A DNA stretch of 64,000 bases from Burkholderia sp. Bp8963 (GTDB taxonomy: Bacteria; Pseudomonadota; Gammaproteobacteria; Burkholderiales; Burkholderiaceae). The notes beneath the pieces were generated by a model. That model did no database searches. It saw only the letters and a program-made list of their open reading frames with translations, and was not told where the DNA came from. Positions 18,100 to 28,287 of this stretch are shown here, piece after piece. The translations under genes and the position numbers were made by a program. The stretch spans positions 161,925 through 225,924 of the forward strand of contig NZ_QTQP01000005.1 of the NCBI RefSeq assembly GCF_003854275.1, read 5' to 3'. Within the stretch, counting starts at the first letter, position 1, and each line of letters starts with the position of its first letter.

Positions 18100-18118
18100 T
18101 TCACGACGGACCGACACC

Positions 18119-20773
18119 GTGCCGCCCATCCACCCCGACGATCTCGCCGCCGCCGACGCGATGCATACGCTTTTCGATACCGGATCGCAGCCGGACGCCG
18201 CCGAGCTGGCCGCCGCGCTCGCCGCACCGGCGGCCGCCGGCCGCTACGACGAACTGCGCGGCAGCGCGGCCGGCCTGCAGGCGCCCGCGCTCGCGCCCGC
18301 ATGGCGCGATTTCTTCACGGCGATCGGCAGCGACGGCGTCGCCGATCTCGACCGCCGCGCGGACGCGCTGCAGCGGCGCATGCGCGAGAACGGCCTGTTC
18401 TACCAGCTGCACGAGCAGCGCGTCGGCGACGGCGCGACGGGCCCGTGGTCGCTCGACCTGCTGCCGCTGATCGTCACGCCGCAGGACTGGGTGGCGATCG
18501 AGCGCGGCGTGCTGCAGCGCACGCGGCTCCTGAACGCGATGATGGCGGACCTGTACGGGCCGCAGACGATCCTGCAGCGCGGGCTGTTGCCGCCCGCGCT
18601 CGTCACCGGACATCCGGGCTACCTGCGCGCGATGCGCGGCGCGCGGGTGCCGGGCGATACGTGGCTCCATGTCGTCGCCTTCGACCTCGCGCGCGGGCCC
18701 GACGGTCAGTGGCGGATCGTCGCGCATCACACGCAGGGTGCGGCGGGGCTCGGCTATCTGCTGGAGAATCGCCTGATCGTGTCGCGGCTCTTTCCGCGCG
18801 GCTTCCGCGGGCTGCGCGTGCAGCGGCTCGCGGCGAGCTACCGCGCGCTGCTGCAGAGCATGCAGGCGCTGAGCCCGGCGCGGAAGAACTCGCGGATCGT
18901 GCTGCTGACGCCGGGGCCGCACAGCGCAACCTATTTCGAACATGCGTATCTCGCGCGCTACCTCGGCCTCACGCTGGTTGAAGGCGGCGACCTGACCGCG
19001 CGCGACAACCGCGTGTTCCTGAAGACGCTGCGCGGGCTCGAACCCGTGCACGGGATCCTGCGGCGCGTCGACGACGCGTGGCTCGATCCGCTCGAGCTGC
19101 GGCCCGATTCGTTGCTCGGCGTGCCGGGGCTGCTGCAGGCCGTGCGCGCCGGCAACGTGCTGCTCGCGAATGCGCCGGGCGGTAGCTTCCTCGAATCGCC
19201 GGGCGTGCTCGGCTTCCTGCCGCGTCTCGCGGAAAGCCTGCTCGGCGAAACGCTGACGCTGCCGGCCGTGCATTCGTGGTGGTGCGGCGAGCCGGCTGCG
19301 TGCGACGACGCGCTGCCGCAGCTCGCGCGCTGCATCGTCAAGCCGGTGTTTCCGCCGGACGTGCAGGCGGGCGGCGGGTTCGAGCCGGTGATCGGCGCGC
19401 GGCTCACGCAGGCGCAGCTCGCCGCATGGCGCGCGCGGATACTCGCGCAGCCCGAGCACTACACGGTGCAGGCCGACCTGCCGCTGTCGCAGGCGCCGAC
19501 GTGGCCGGGAAGGGGGGAATCGAATGGGCTGGGCCATGGCGGTGCGCGGATCGTGCCGAAACCGCTGCTGATGCGCGTATTCGCGCTCGCCGACGGCGCC
19601 GCGCGCTGGCGCGTGCTGCCGGGCGGGCTGTCGCGGGTCGGCACGCGCGACGCGCTGTTCAACGCGCCGATGCCGCGTGGCGGCAGCACGATCGACACGT
19701 GGGTGATGACGGAAGGCATCGTCGATTCGACGACGCTGCTGCAGACCCGTCTTGGCCCCGACGACCTGACCGCGCAGCCGCGCGCGATCGCGAGCCGCGC
19801 GGCGGAGAACCTGTTCTGGCTCGGCCGCTACACCGAGCGCGCGACCAACCTGATGCGGCTCGCGCGCGCCGCGCTCGAACGGCTGCGCGGCGAGGACGAT
19901 GCGGACAGTCCCGCGCATCTGGAGCTGCTCGACACGCTGTGCCGCGACACGGGGCTGATCGCGGCCGATGCGCCGAGCGCGGTCGATGCGCCGCGCGCGT
20001 TCCAGCATGCCCTCGCCGCGTCGCTGACGCGCGGCGCGGATCGCGCGTCAGGCATCGCGGCGTGCCTGTTCGGGATGCGCGGCGCGGCGGCTGCGATCCG
20101 CGAACGCCTGTCGAGCGATCAATGGCGGCTGATCGACGACGCGACGCAGCTGTTCGCCGACAGCGCCGGCCACCCGGAAGCGGAAGAGCAGCTCGGCAAC
20201 GAGGCGCTGCAGCTGCTCGAACGGCTCGGCTTGCTGCTCGGCGCGATCACCGGCGCGCAGACCGACAACATGACGCGCGACGACGGCTGGCGGCTGCTGT
20301 CGATCGGCCGGCAGATCGACCGGCTGGATTTTCTGTGCAGCGTGCTGCGGTTCGCGTTCGACGAAGGCGCGGTGCTCAAGCAGGACGGCTTCGAGCTGGT
20401 GCTCGAACTGTTCGACAGCGCGATCACGTTCCGCTCGCGCTTCCAGCGCGGCTTCGACGTCGCGCCGCTGTTGTCGCTCGTCGTGCTCGACACCGACAAT
20501 CCGCGCTCGCTCGCGTGGGTCGTGCAGGCGATGCGCGGGCGCCTGACCAAGGTCGAGCACAGCGAAGGCTACGCGTTGTCCGAACTGGCCACGGCGATTC
20601 CGGACGTGCCCGGCTGGTCACTGCACGAACTGTGCGAAACCGGCGACGACGGCCGCCACGACCTGCTGCTCGACCGCCTGCTGGCGACCGCGAAGGCCGT
20701 GTGGGACCTGTCGAACCGGATCGGCGAACGCTATTTCAGCCACGTGCGCGAGGCGGGCAGGACGTTATGGTGA
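18119..20773 (+). CDS. Permuted ATP-grasp/alpha-E fusion protein
   Basis: An 884-residue fusion that repeats, in one chain, the two proteins encoded separately at 11056-13480. The N-terminal part is the circularly permuted ATP-grasp region (VTPQDWVAIERGVLQRTRLLNAM, AHHTQGAAGLGYLLENRL, LTPGPHSATYFEHAYLAR, RRVDDAWLDPLELR, ending PRGGSTIDTWVM). From about residue 558 an alpha-E domain follows (ASRAAENLFWLGRYTERATN). The start is uncertain: GTG at 18119 is used here because the earlier in-frame ATG at 18041 (AGGA 10 nt upstream) would add an Arg/Pro/Ala-rich stretch that looks non-coding. It overlaps the next transglutaminase gene by 7 bp. Confidence 0.92.
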   Translation: MPPIHPDDLAAADAMHTLFDTGSQPDAAELAAALAAPAAAGRYDELRGSAAGLQAPALAPAWRDFFTAIGSDGVADLDRRADALQRRMRENGLFYQLHEQRVGDGATGPWSLDLLPLIVTPQDWVAIERGVLQRTRLLNAMMADLYGPQTILQRGLLPPALVTGHPGYLRAMRGARVPGDTWLHVVAFDLARGPDGQWRIVAHHTQGAAGLGYLLENRLIVSRLFPRGFRGLRVQRLAASYRALLQSMQALSPARKNSRIVLLTPGPHSATYFEHAYLARYLGLTLVEGGDLTARDNRVFLKTLRGLEPVHGILRRVDDAWLDPLELRPDSLLGVPGLLQAVRAGNVLLANAPGGSFLESPGVLGFLPRLAESLLGETLTLPAVHSWWCGEPAACDDALPQLARCIVKPVFPPDVQAGGGFEPVIGARLTQAQLAAWRARILAQPEHYTVQADLPLSQAPTWPGRGESNGLGHGGARIVPKPLLMRVFALADGAARWRVLPGGLSRVGTRDALFNAPMPRGGSTIDTWVMTEGIVDSTTLLQTRLGPDDLTAQPRAIASRAAENLFWLGRYTERATNLMRLARAALERLRGEDDADSPAHLELLDTLCRDTGLIAADAPSAVDAPRAFQHALAASLTRGADRASGIAACLFGMRGAAAAIRERLSSDQWRLIDDATQLFADSAGHPEAEEQLGNEALQLLERLGLLLGAITGAQTDNMTRDDGWRLLSIGRQIDRLDFLCSVLRFAFDEGAVLKQDGFELVLELFDSAITFRSRFQRGFDVAPLLSLVVLDTDNPRSLAWVVQAMRGRLTKVEHSEGYALSELATAIPDVPGWSLHELCETGDDGRHDLLLDRLLATAKAVWDLSNRIGERYFSHVREAGRTLW

Positions 20774-21810
20774 CGAAGCTCTCGACGACGACGCGGCCCG
20801 CTGCAGCGGGCTCGCCTGCGCCGGATGGCGCGGCTTCGGCCGGCGCAGCTTCGGCCGGCGCGCCGCAAGGGCGGTTGCTGCGCGTCACGCACGATACCGA
20901 GTACCGCTACGCCGCGCGGGTCGAATCCGCGCAGCACCAGGCACGGCTGACGCCGCTCGCGACGCCGCGCCAGCAGGTGCTGTCGTTCGCGCTCGAGATC
21001 GACCCCGCTCCCGAGCACGTCGGCACCGAAATCGATGCGTTCGGCAACGCGCGCGCGTCGTTCGCGCTGAACCAGCCGCACGACGCGCTGCACGTGCGCA
21101 GCCGCAGCGTCGTACGGGTGACGCCGCCCGTCTGGTCGGCCGGCGCGCGCGGCGAGCCGCCACCCGCGATCGCCGCGGCGGACGCCGCGCATGCGAGCGC
21201 GTGGGAAGCGGTGCGCGAGCGCTTCCGGTTCCGCGCGGGGGAGCCGTATGACGCGGCGAGCGAATTCGTGTTCTCGTCGCCGCATGTCGCGTGCGATCCG
21301 GCGCTGGCCGCGTACGCGGCGGCCAGCTTCACGCCCGGCCGGCCGCTCGTGCAGGCGGCGTGGGAGCTGATGCGGCGCATCCACGCGGAATTCGTGTATA
21401 CGCCGAACAGCACCGACATCACGACCACGGCACTCGATGCGCTGGCGTTGCGCAAGGGTGTCTGCCAGGACTTCGCGCACGTGATGATCGGCGCATTGCG
21501 TTCGCTCGGGCTGGCGGCGCGCTACGTGAGCGGCTATCTGCTGACGCAGCCGCCGCCCGGGCAGCCGCGCCTGATCGGCGCGGACGCATCGCACGCGTGG
21601 GTCGAGGTGTACGACCCGGCGTGGCCGGAGGATGGCGGCTGGCTGCAGCTCGACCCGACCAACGACCGCGCGCCGGGCGACGACTACGTGATGCTGTCGA
21701 TCGGGCGCGACTACGCGGATGTCACGCCGCTGCGCGGCGTGATTCGCGGCGGCGGGGCCGATCAGGAGCTGAAGGTGGGGGTGACGGTCGAGCCGCTGGA
21801 CGCCGTGTAA
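20767..21810 (+). CDS. Transglutaminase-like cysteine protein with intact triad
   Basis: A 347-residue transglutaminase-like protein (COG1305). After an Ala-rich leader, residues 40-130 form the N-terminal beta domain (THDTEYRYAARVESAQHQARL). The core has Cys233 in KGVCQDFAHVMIGALRSLG, His276 in SHAWVEVY and Asp296 in LQLDPTND, the full papain-like triad. ATG overlaps the preceding stop region, so it is translated together with the ATP-grasp/alpha-E fusion. It closes the six-gene cluster. In such clusters the transglutaminase-like proteins are predicted to make or cut amide bonds in the ligase product; no substrate is visible in the sequence. Confidence 0.92.
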   Translation: MVTKLSTTTRPAAAGSPAPDGAASAGAASAGAPQGRLLRVTHDTEYRYAARVESAQHQARLTPLATPRQQVLSFALEIDPAPEHVGTEIDAFGNARASFALNQPHDALHVRSRSVVRVTPPVWSAGARGEPPPAIAAADAAHASAWEAVRERFRFRAGEPYDAASEFVFSSPHVACDPALAAYAAASFTPGRPLVQAAWELMRRIHAEFVYTPNSTDITTTALDALALRKGVCQDFAHVMIGALRSLGLAARYVSGYLLTQPPPGQPRLIGADASHAWVEVYDPAWPEDGGWLQLDPTNDRAPGDDYVMLSIGRDYADVTPLRGVIRGGGADQELKVGVTVEPLDAV

Positions 21811-21870
21811 CCCCGTCCGCACATTGCGGCGACGCGCGTCGCGGTGATGTTCCCCGCCCGCGCGTCGCGA

Positions 21871-23140
<1,270 letters not shown>

Positions 23141-24292
23141 ATGAAACATCGCGTGATGCAGCTTACGGGGTTGCGCGCCGTCGCGGTGGCGATGGTCGTC
23201 GTCGGGCATGCCGAGCACGTGGTTCCCGGCGGCTATACGGGCTGGCTCGCGCCGCTGCGCGCGATCGCCGACGGCCGGCTCGGCGTGCTGATCTTCTTCG
23301 TGCTGAGCGGCTTCCTGATCACCAACGTGCTGAAGGCGGAACTGAAGCGCACGGGCGACATCGCGCTGACGGCGTTCTATGTGCGGCGCGCGTTGCGGAT
23401 CTGGCCGGCGTGCTACGTCTATCTCGCGGCGGTCGCGATCTTCGCCGCGGCGGGGTGGATCGACGTCGACCGCAACCAGTGGCTGTATGCTGCGCTGCAC
23501 TTGTGGAACTACTCCGCGTGGCTCGGGCTGAACCCCGACAACGCGCTGCATCCCGACGGCGCCTGGTATCTCGGCCATTTCTGGTCGCTTGCGCTCGAAG
23601 AGCAATTCTACTGGTTCTGGCCGCTGCTGTTCCTTTACCCCGTCCGCCGCTTCGGCACGCGCTGGCTCGCGGCGCTGATCCTGGTCGTGCCGCTGGTCCG
23701 GGCCGGCACCTATTTCGCCGCGCCGGCGCTGCGTGGCCAGCTCGGGATGATGTTCCATACGGGCATCGATCCGATCCTGATCGGCTGCTTCGCCGCGCTC
23801 AACCAGGAGCGGCTGGATGCGTGGATCCGCTCGTGGCCCGGCGAGTCCCGCATCGTGACCGCGATCATCGGCGTGGTGCTGTTCGTGATGCCGATCGCCG
23901 AGTCGAGGCTCGGCGGGTTCTGGAATGCGACTTACGGCGTGACGCTGGAAGCCGCCTTGATCGGCATCGTGATCGTCGTGCTGAATTTCCGCAGTGAATT
24001 CTGGTGTGCGCGATTGCTGCGAATGAAACTGCCGGTATTTATCGGCACGATTTCATTCAGCCTGTATCTGTGGCAACAGCCGTTTGCTTATTCGCACCTG
24101 CCGATCGCGCATGGTTTTCCGCTCGGTATTTTGTGGGCGCTGACGGCGGCGACGGCCAGTTATTTCCTGATCGAAAAGCCGTTCCTGCGGTTGAAGGATC
24201 GTTATTCGGCGAGCATGGAGCGGTCGCCGAATAACGCGACGCCATTGATGCCGGCGGCGACGGAGTGTCTCGGCGCGAAAGTGGCCGAGTAG
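23141..24292 (+). CDS. Acyltransferase 3 family membrane protein (OafA/YrhL-like)
   Basis: A 383-residue multi-pass inner-membrane acyltransferase; relatives add O-acetyl or other acyl groups to sugars of surface polysaccharides. It begins MKHRVMQLTGLRAVAVAMVVVGHAEHV, with the family's N-terminal R-x10-H arrangement (Arg13, His24), then GVLIFFVLSGFLIT, FYVRRALRIWPAC and a WSLALEEQFYWFWPLL block, which are the hallmark segments. About ten hydrophobic helices are visible. The target glycan is unknown. It stands alone and converges on another gene of the same family at 24319-25524, to which it is only distantly similar. Confidence 0.93.
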   Translation: MKHRVMQLTGLRAVAVAMVVVGHAEHVVPGGYTGWLAPLRAIADGRLGVLIFFVLSGFLITNVLKAELKRTGDIALTAFYVRRALRIWPACYVYLAAVAIFAAAGWIDVDRNQWLYAALHLWNYSAWLGLNPDNALHPDGAWYLGHFWSLALEEQFYWFWPLLFLYPVRRFGTRWLAALILVVPLVRAGTYFAAPALRGQLGMMFHTGIDPILIGCFAALNQERLDAWIRSWPGESRIVTAIIGVVLFVMPIAESRLGGFWNATYGVTLEAALIGIVIVVLNFRSEFWCARLLRMKLPVFIGTISFSLYLWQQPFAYSHLPIAHGFPLGILWALTAATASYFLIEKPFLRLKDRYSASMERSPNNATPLMPAATECLGAKVAE

Positions 24293-24318
24293 GGGGGAAC
24301 CGGCAGCCGGCATGTGCT

Positions 24319-25524
24319 TCATGCGTCGGGGCCGGGAACCGCCGATCCATCCCGGCTCCGCTCGCCGAATTCGGGCGTCGGGCGCCTGTTCCCGGGCCGG
24401 TAAAGTCCCGGAACCAGCCGCTGCCGGATGCTGCGATTCAACGGCTCCGAATAGAGCCGCGCGATCGACAGGCTCAACCCGGCGGAGAGCAGCAGATAGC
24501 TGGCCAGCAGTGCCAGCTTCACGTCTCCGGTCACGCTCGACGGCGGGAAGATCGTCCGCAACAGGCCCAGCACGATGAGGTGGAACAGATAGAGCTCGTA
24601 GCTCAGTCTGCCGAGCCAGCCGAACACCGCAGGCACGCGCGCGCGTCGAAACCCGGACTCCGCCGGACGGTCAGCTGCGGCCAGCAGCAGGACGGCGGTT
24701 CCGATGGCCATCGCGGTGACACCCAGCACATTGCCATCCGCGATCGGCCGATAGAGATAGACGAAGGTCATCGCCGTTGCCGCAAGCCATTGCAGCAAGG
24801 TCCGCGACCGGCCGCGCCACGCGATCCGCTCGGCGAGCAATGCGGTGAAGCAACCCGTCGCGATCGCATCGAAGCACGCGAAATATGCATAGAGAAAGCC
24901 CCCTTCATCGCCTTGATGGGCGAACCGGTACACGGGACCGACGACGATGATCGCGCACCAGAAGGCAACGAGCCGCGACTCCCGGCGAAGCGCGACGCAG
25001 AGCAGCGGGAACGTCAGGTAGAACACCTCCTCGACCGACAGCGACCACAGCACGCCCAGCGGATAGTTGACCCACCCGTGCGCGCCGACGAGCACGTTCA
25101 TCCAGAACGTGACGGATGCGAGATTCACGAGCCAGAAGGACAGCGGCGTGCCCGTCGGTGCATGGTTCTGAAAGATCGCAATACCGGCGCGCGCGAGCAG
25201 ATTGACGGCAACCAGCAGCAGAAGCAGGCACGGGATGATGCGTGCGACGCGCAGGCCATAGAACGCCCGCGCGTCGATGTTGCCGAGTCCGGACCAGCGC
25301 CGGTTCGCATTCGTCGTGATCAGGTAGCCCGAGATCACGAAGAACATCGTCACCCCGTAGTTGCCGTTCCGGGCGACGGCGCGCACGGCTTCCCATCCGA
25401 ATGCGCTCGCCAGCGACGTGTCGTTCAGGCGGTAGCCGATATTGAAATGGTGAAACAGCACGAGGAGGATCGAGATGCCGCGAAGCAGGTCGATCCTCGG
25501 GTTGCGGGCGTCGGCGCTCATCAT
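24319..25524 (-). CDS. Acyltransferase 3 family membrane protein, last gene of the bla operon
   Basis: A 401-residue multi-pass acyltransferase with PRIDLLRGISILLVLFHHFN, GVTMFFVISGYLIT, FYGLRVARIIPC and WSLSVEEVFYLTFPLL, all family hallmarks. The start MMSADARNPRID is chosen because its ATG overlaps the beta-lactamase stop (ATGA), indicating translational coupling; an ATG six codons earlier is possible. Being the terminal gene of a blaI-blaR-bla operon is odd. It suggests envelope sugar (possibly peptidoglycan) acylation under the same control, but the substrate cannot be told from sequence. Confidence 0.9.
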   Translation of the reverse strand: MMSADARNPRIDLLRGISILLVLFHHFNIGYRLNDTSLASAFGWEAVRAVARNGNYGVTMFFVISGYLITTNANRRWSGLGNIDARAFYGLRVARIIPCLLLLLVAVNLLARAGIAIFQNHAPTGTPLSFWLVNLASVTFWMNVLVGAHGWVNYPLGVLWSLSVEEVFYLTFPLLCVALRRESRLVAFWCAIIVVGPVYRFAHQGDEGGFLYAYFACFDAIATGCFTALLAERIAWRGRSRTLLQWLAATAMTFVYLYRPIADGNVLGVTAMAIGTAVLLLAAADRPAESGFRRARVPAVFGWLGRLSYELYLFHLIVLGLLRTIFPPSSVTGDVKLALLASYLLLSAGLSLSIARLYSEPLNRSIRQRLVPGLYRPGNRRPTPEFGERSRDGSAVPGPDA

Positions 25525-26393
25525 GCTGCGGTCGTGGCCCATTGCACGAATGCGGTGCCGGCCTCGCGCAACACGGCCTCGCGAGCATCCATGCCGACGC
25601 CTGGCGCGTCGTAGTAGGCGGCGACGAGCAATGGCGCGCGGCCGGGCGGACGCACGAGCGCGTAATCGTTGGTTTCGCCCTGCAGGCTCGTACCCGGCCG
25701 GTCGCCTGCCTGCCAGCCTGCTGGCAAGACGGCGCGAATCCGGTTGAGTCCGGGCTTGCAGTCGATCATCCCGCGTTCCAGCCGTTCTCGCGAGCCGGGG
25801 CTCAGGACATTGCCGAGCAGAACGCTGCGGGCCAGCGTCACGATGGCTCTCGGGGTCGTCGTGTCGCGCTCCCCGCCGTAATCGTTCGAGTCGGGCTCAT
25901 AGCGGTCCGAGCGGGTCACCGTATCGCCGAGCCCGCGTGCGAACCCGGTCAGTCCGGCAGGGCCGCCGATGCTACGCATCAACAGGATGGCGGCCGTGTT
26001 GTCGCTATAGACCAGCATTGCATCGCAGAGCGCCGCGACCGACATCTCGCCTCGCGCGACATTGGCCTTGGTGATGGGAGACGTGAAGATGAGGTCCTGT
26101 TCCGTATAGCGCACCAGGCGGTCGAGCTGCTCGTTGCCGGCATCGACGCGCGCGAGCACCTGCGCCGCGAGTATCCCCTTGAAGGTGCTGCACATCAGGA
26201 AGCGTTCGTCGGCGCGATGGCTCAGCGTACGCCCCGAACCCGTATCGACGGCAAACACGCCGAGGCGCCCGCCGTGCCGGCGCTCGATGTCGGCGATCGG
26301 GGATTCGGCCGCGCGCAGCACGGGCGCAACGCCCATGCCGACGAGCAACGGCAGTCCAATCATCAGGTTTCGACGCATGATCGAATGAGTCAC
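25521..26393 (-). CDS. Class A beta-lactamase with altered KTG box
   Basis: A 290-residue exported serine beta-lactamase. GTG at 26393 is the start (AAGGA about 8 nt upstream); a hydrophobic signal (RRNLMIGLPLLVGMGVAPVL) follows. Motifs: Ser69-Thr-Phe-Lys72 (CSTFK), Ser130-Asp-Asn132 (YSDN), Glu166 and Asn170 in EPDSN. The third box, usually KTG, reads RPG (232-234, GDRPGTS). Arg at the first position is known from carbenicillin-hydrolysing class A enzymes; Pro at the second is unusual and could change or reduce activity. Cys precedes the active Ser as in several carbapenemases, but no partner Cys is seen after the RPG box. Third gene of the operon. Confidence 0.92.
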   Translation of the reverse strand: MTHSIMRRNLMIGLPLLVGMGVAPVLRAAESPIADIERRHGGRLGVFAVDTGSGRTLSHRADERFLMCSTFKGILAAQVLARVDAGNEQLDRLVRYTEQDLIFTSPITKANVARGEMSVAALCDAMLVYSDNTAAILLMRSIGGPAGLTGFARGLGDTVTRSDRYEPDSNDYGGERDTTTPRAIVTLARSVLLGNVLSPGSRERLERGMIDCKPGLNRIRAVLPAGWQAGDRPGTSLQGETNDYALVRPPGRAPLLVAAYYDAPGVGMDAREAVLREAGTAFVQWATTAA

Positions 26394-26457
26394 GGGATTG
26401 TCCTTTTTATTTGGAGTGCAAAATGGTGGAGGCCGCTCGATGGTGGCAGGTCCGGCG

Positions 26458-28287
26458 TCAAGCCAGCTTGCCGGCCAGCAGCATGCGGCGAATGTTGGTG
26501 GCATCGCGCGCGGGGAATGCGGCCGGATCGGCGTCCAGCAACACCACCGTCACGTTCTTTTCGACGGAGCGCAGCCGCATGGTCAGGCAACGTCCCGCTT
26601 CGCTGTTGAAGCCGGTCTTCGACAACGCGATGTCCCAGCCTTGCTGCCCGACGAGCGGATTGGTGTTCCGGTACTCGACCGGCATGCCGTTGATCCTGAC
26701 GACGCGGCGGGAATCGGTGGTCGCCCGCGCGATGGCCGGATAACGCGCCGCCGCGTTCACCATGGCCGCGACATCGCTTGCCGTCGACGTGTTGAGCGGC
26801 GACAGGCCGGTAGGCTCGTCGATCGTCGTGTGCTTCAGGCCCAGCGCGGCAATCTTCGCGCGCATCGCGATCCGGAACGCCGGCAGGCCGCCCGGATAAT
26901 TGTGCGCAAGCGCGTACGCGGCGCTGTTGTTGGACGACATCAGCGCAAGCTGCAACACCTCGCGAAGCGGCAGGCGCGCGCCGACCGGCAACCCGGTGCG
27001 ACTGTGCTGCAACGCGCGCGTGTCGGCCTCGTCGATACGGATGGTCCGGCTCATGTCGGGCTGCGTGTCGAGCACGACCATTGCGGTCATCAGCTTGGTC
27101 AACGACGCGATCGGCACGACGTCGTCGGGGCGTTTCTGGAACAGGACCTTTCCGGAGTTATCGTCGACGACTACGACGTGGTTCGATTCGACCCGCGCGA
27201 GCAGCGTCTGAAGCGTCTCGCCCGTCGCGACATCGGCTTCCCGTGCCGACGCGGCCGTCACGCGGGCCGGCGCGGTTCCGGCGGTTCCGTCGACCGGCCC
27301 GGGTCCCGATCGGAATGCGTGAGTCGCCACACAGAGCGCGACAAGGCCGAACGCGATGGCCGGGGCGTGCGCATGCCGGTTCAGCGGCCGGTCGGCGGGT
27401 TCGCACAGCCGCCGGATGCGGTCGAGCAAGTGACCGCCTTTCGCCCATTGCGCGACGGGCGAGCCCGGCACGTCGGCCGCTTGAAGCATGCTCAGCTGCT
27501 CGAGCGCCAGCGCAAGACGCCGGGGATTCTCGATGAGCGTGGCGGCCACGTGGTCGGCGACAAGCTCTCGCTCGATGCGCATGCGTCGCGACAGCCACCA
27601 TACTGCCGGGTGATAGAACAGCAATGCCTCGATTGCACGCTGCAGCAGGTTGATCGGGTAATCGAAGCGCCTGATATGCGCGACTTCGTGTGCCAGCAAT
27701 GCGTCGAGCAGATCCGGCGGCATCCCGGTCAGCAAGCCGGCGGGCACCAGCACCAGTGGCCGCCACCAGCCTACGGTCAGCGGGCTGGAAAGACCGGTTG
27801 CAACGCGCAACCTGATCTTGCGGCCGATGCCGCAACGCGCGGCCAGACCGGATACGCGGGCCTGCCACGCGGCGTCCTCCTGTGCGGAGCGCGCGCGGCT
27901 GAACCGGCGCACCCAGAGCATGCCGGCCGCCAGCCGGCACGACATGACGGTCACGCCGAGCAGCCATGCGGCAACCAGCGATGGCAGCGCGTACCGCAGC
28001 GCGGACGGCGCGTCCTCACCTGTCACCGGCAACGCGATGGCGACAGGCGCGCCGACCGGATCGGATGCCCGGGCCGCGATCTCGAGGTACTGGTACACGT
28101 CGAGCAGCGGTGCGCCGAGACACGCAAGAAGCGACAGGCAGAGCAGCGCGTAGCGCTCCTGCGGGCTCGCATCGCGCATCAGCCTGAGCGACAGCGCCGT
28201 TGCCGCGCCGATCAACGCGCCTTTCCAGACGAAGTGCAGCAGCGCCCACCCCAACGCCTGAACGAGAACCCAGGACAAAGCGCTCAC
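26458..28287 (-). CDS. BlaR1/MecR1-like M56 protease fused to a D-alanyl-D-alanine endopeptidase domain
   Basis: A 609-residue membrane protein. Residues 1-330 are the M56 signalling protease: hydrophobic helices at about 7-35, 48-66 and 98-125, the zinc motif HEVAH (200-204), the downstream ERELVADH glutamate (241) and a final helix at about 308-322. Residues 365-609 are a complete S11 (PBP7/DacA-type) penicillin-recognising domain with SLTK (395-398), SSN (451-453) and KTG (557-559). Classic BlaR1 instead ends in a class D lactamase-like sensor. It starts at GTG overlapping the blaI stop (GTGA) and lies 64 bp before the beta-lactamase. Probable role: sensing cell-wall damage or beta-lactams and inactivating BlaI. 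Confidence 0.9.
   Translation of the reverse strand: MSALSWVLVQALGWALLHFVWKGALIGAATALSLRLMRDASPQERYALLCLSLLACLGAPLLDVYQYLEIAARASDPVGAPVAIALPVTGEDAPSALRYALPSLVAAWLLGVTVMSCRLAAGMLWVRRFSRARSAQEDAAWQARVSGLAARCGIGRKIRLRVATGLSSPLTVGWWRPLVLVPAGLLTGMPPDLLDALLAHEVAHIRRFDYPINLLQRAIEALLFYHPAVWWLSRRMRIERELVADHVAATLIENPRRLALALEQLSMLQAADVPGSPVAQWAKGGHLLDRIRRLCEPADRPLNRHAHAPAIAFGLVALCVATHAFRSGPGPVDGTAGTAPARVTAASAREADVATGETLQTLLARVESNHVVVVDDNSGKVLFQKRPDDVVPIASLTKLMTAMVVLDTQPDMSRTIRIDEADTRALQHSRTGLPVGARLPLREVLQLALMSSNNSAAYALAHNYPGGLPAFRIAMRAKIAALGLKHTTIDEPTGLSPLNTSTASDVAAMVNAAARYPAIARATTDSRRVVRINGMPVEYRNTNPLVGQQGWDIALSKTGFNSEAGRCLTMRLRSVEKNVTVVLLDADPAAFPARDATNIRRMLLAGKLA

Noticed and set aside
21829..21842. 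Palindrome GCGACGCGCGTCGC after the last transglutaminase gene, considered as terminator
   Set aside because: Self-complementary but with no loop and no T-run; such strings are frequent by chance in DNA of this composition.
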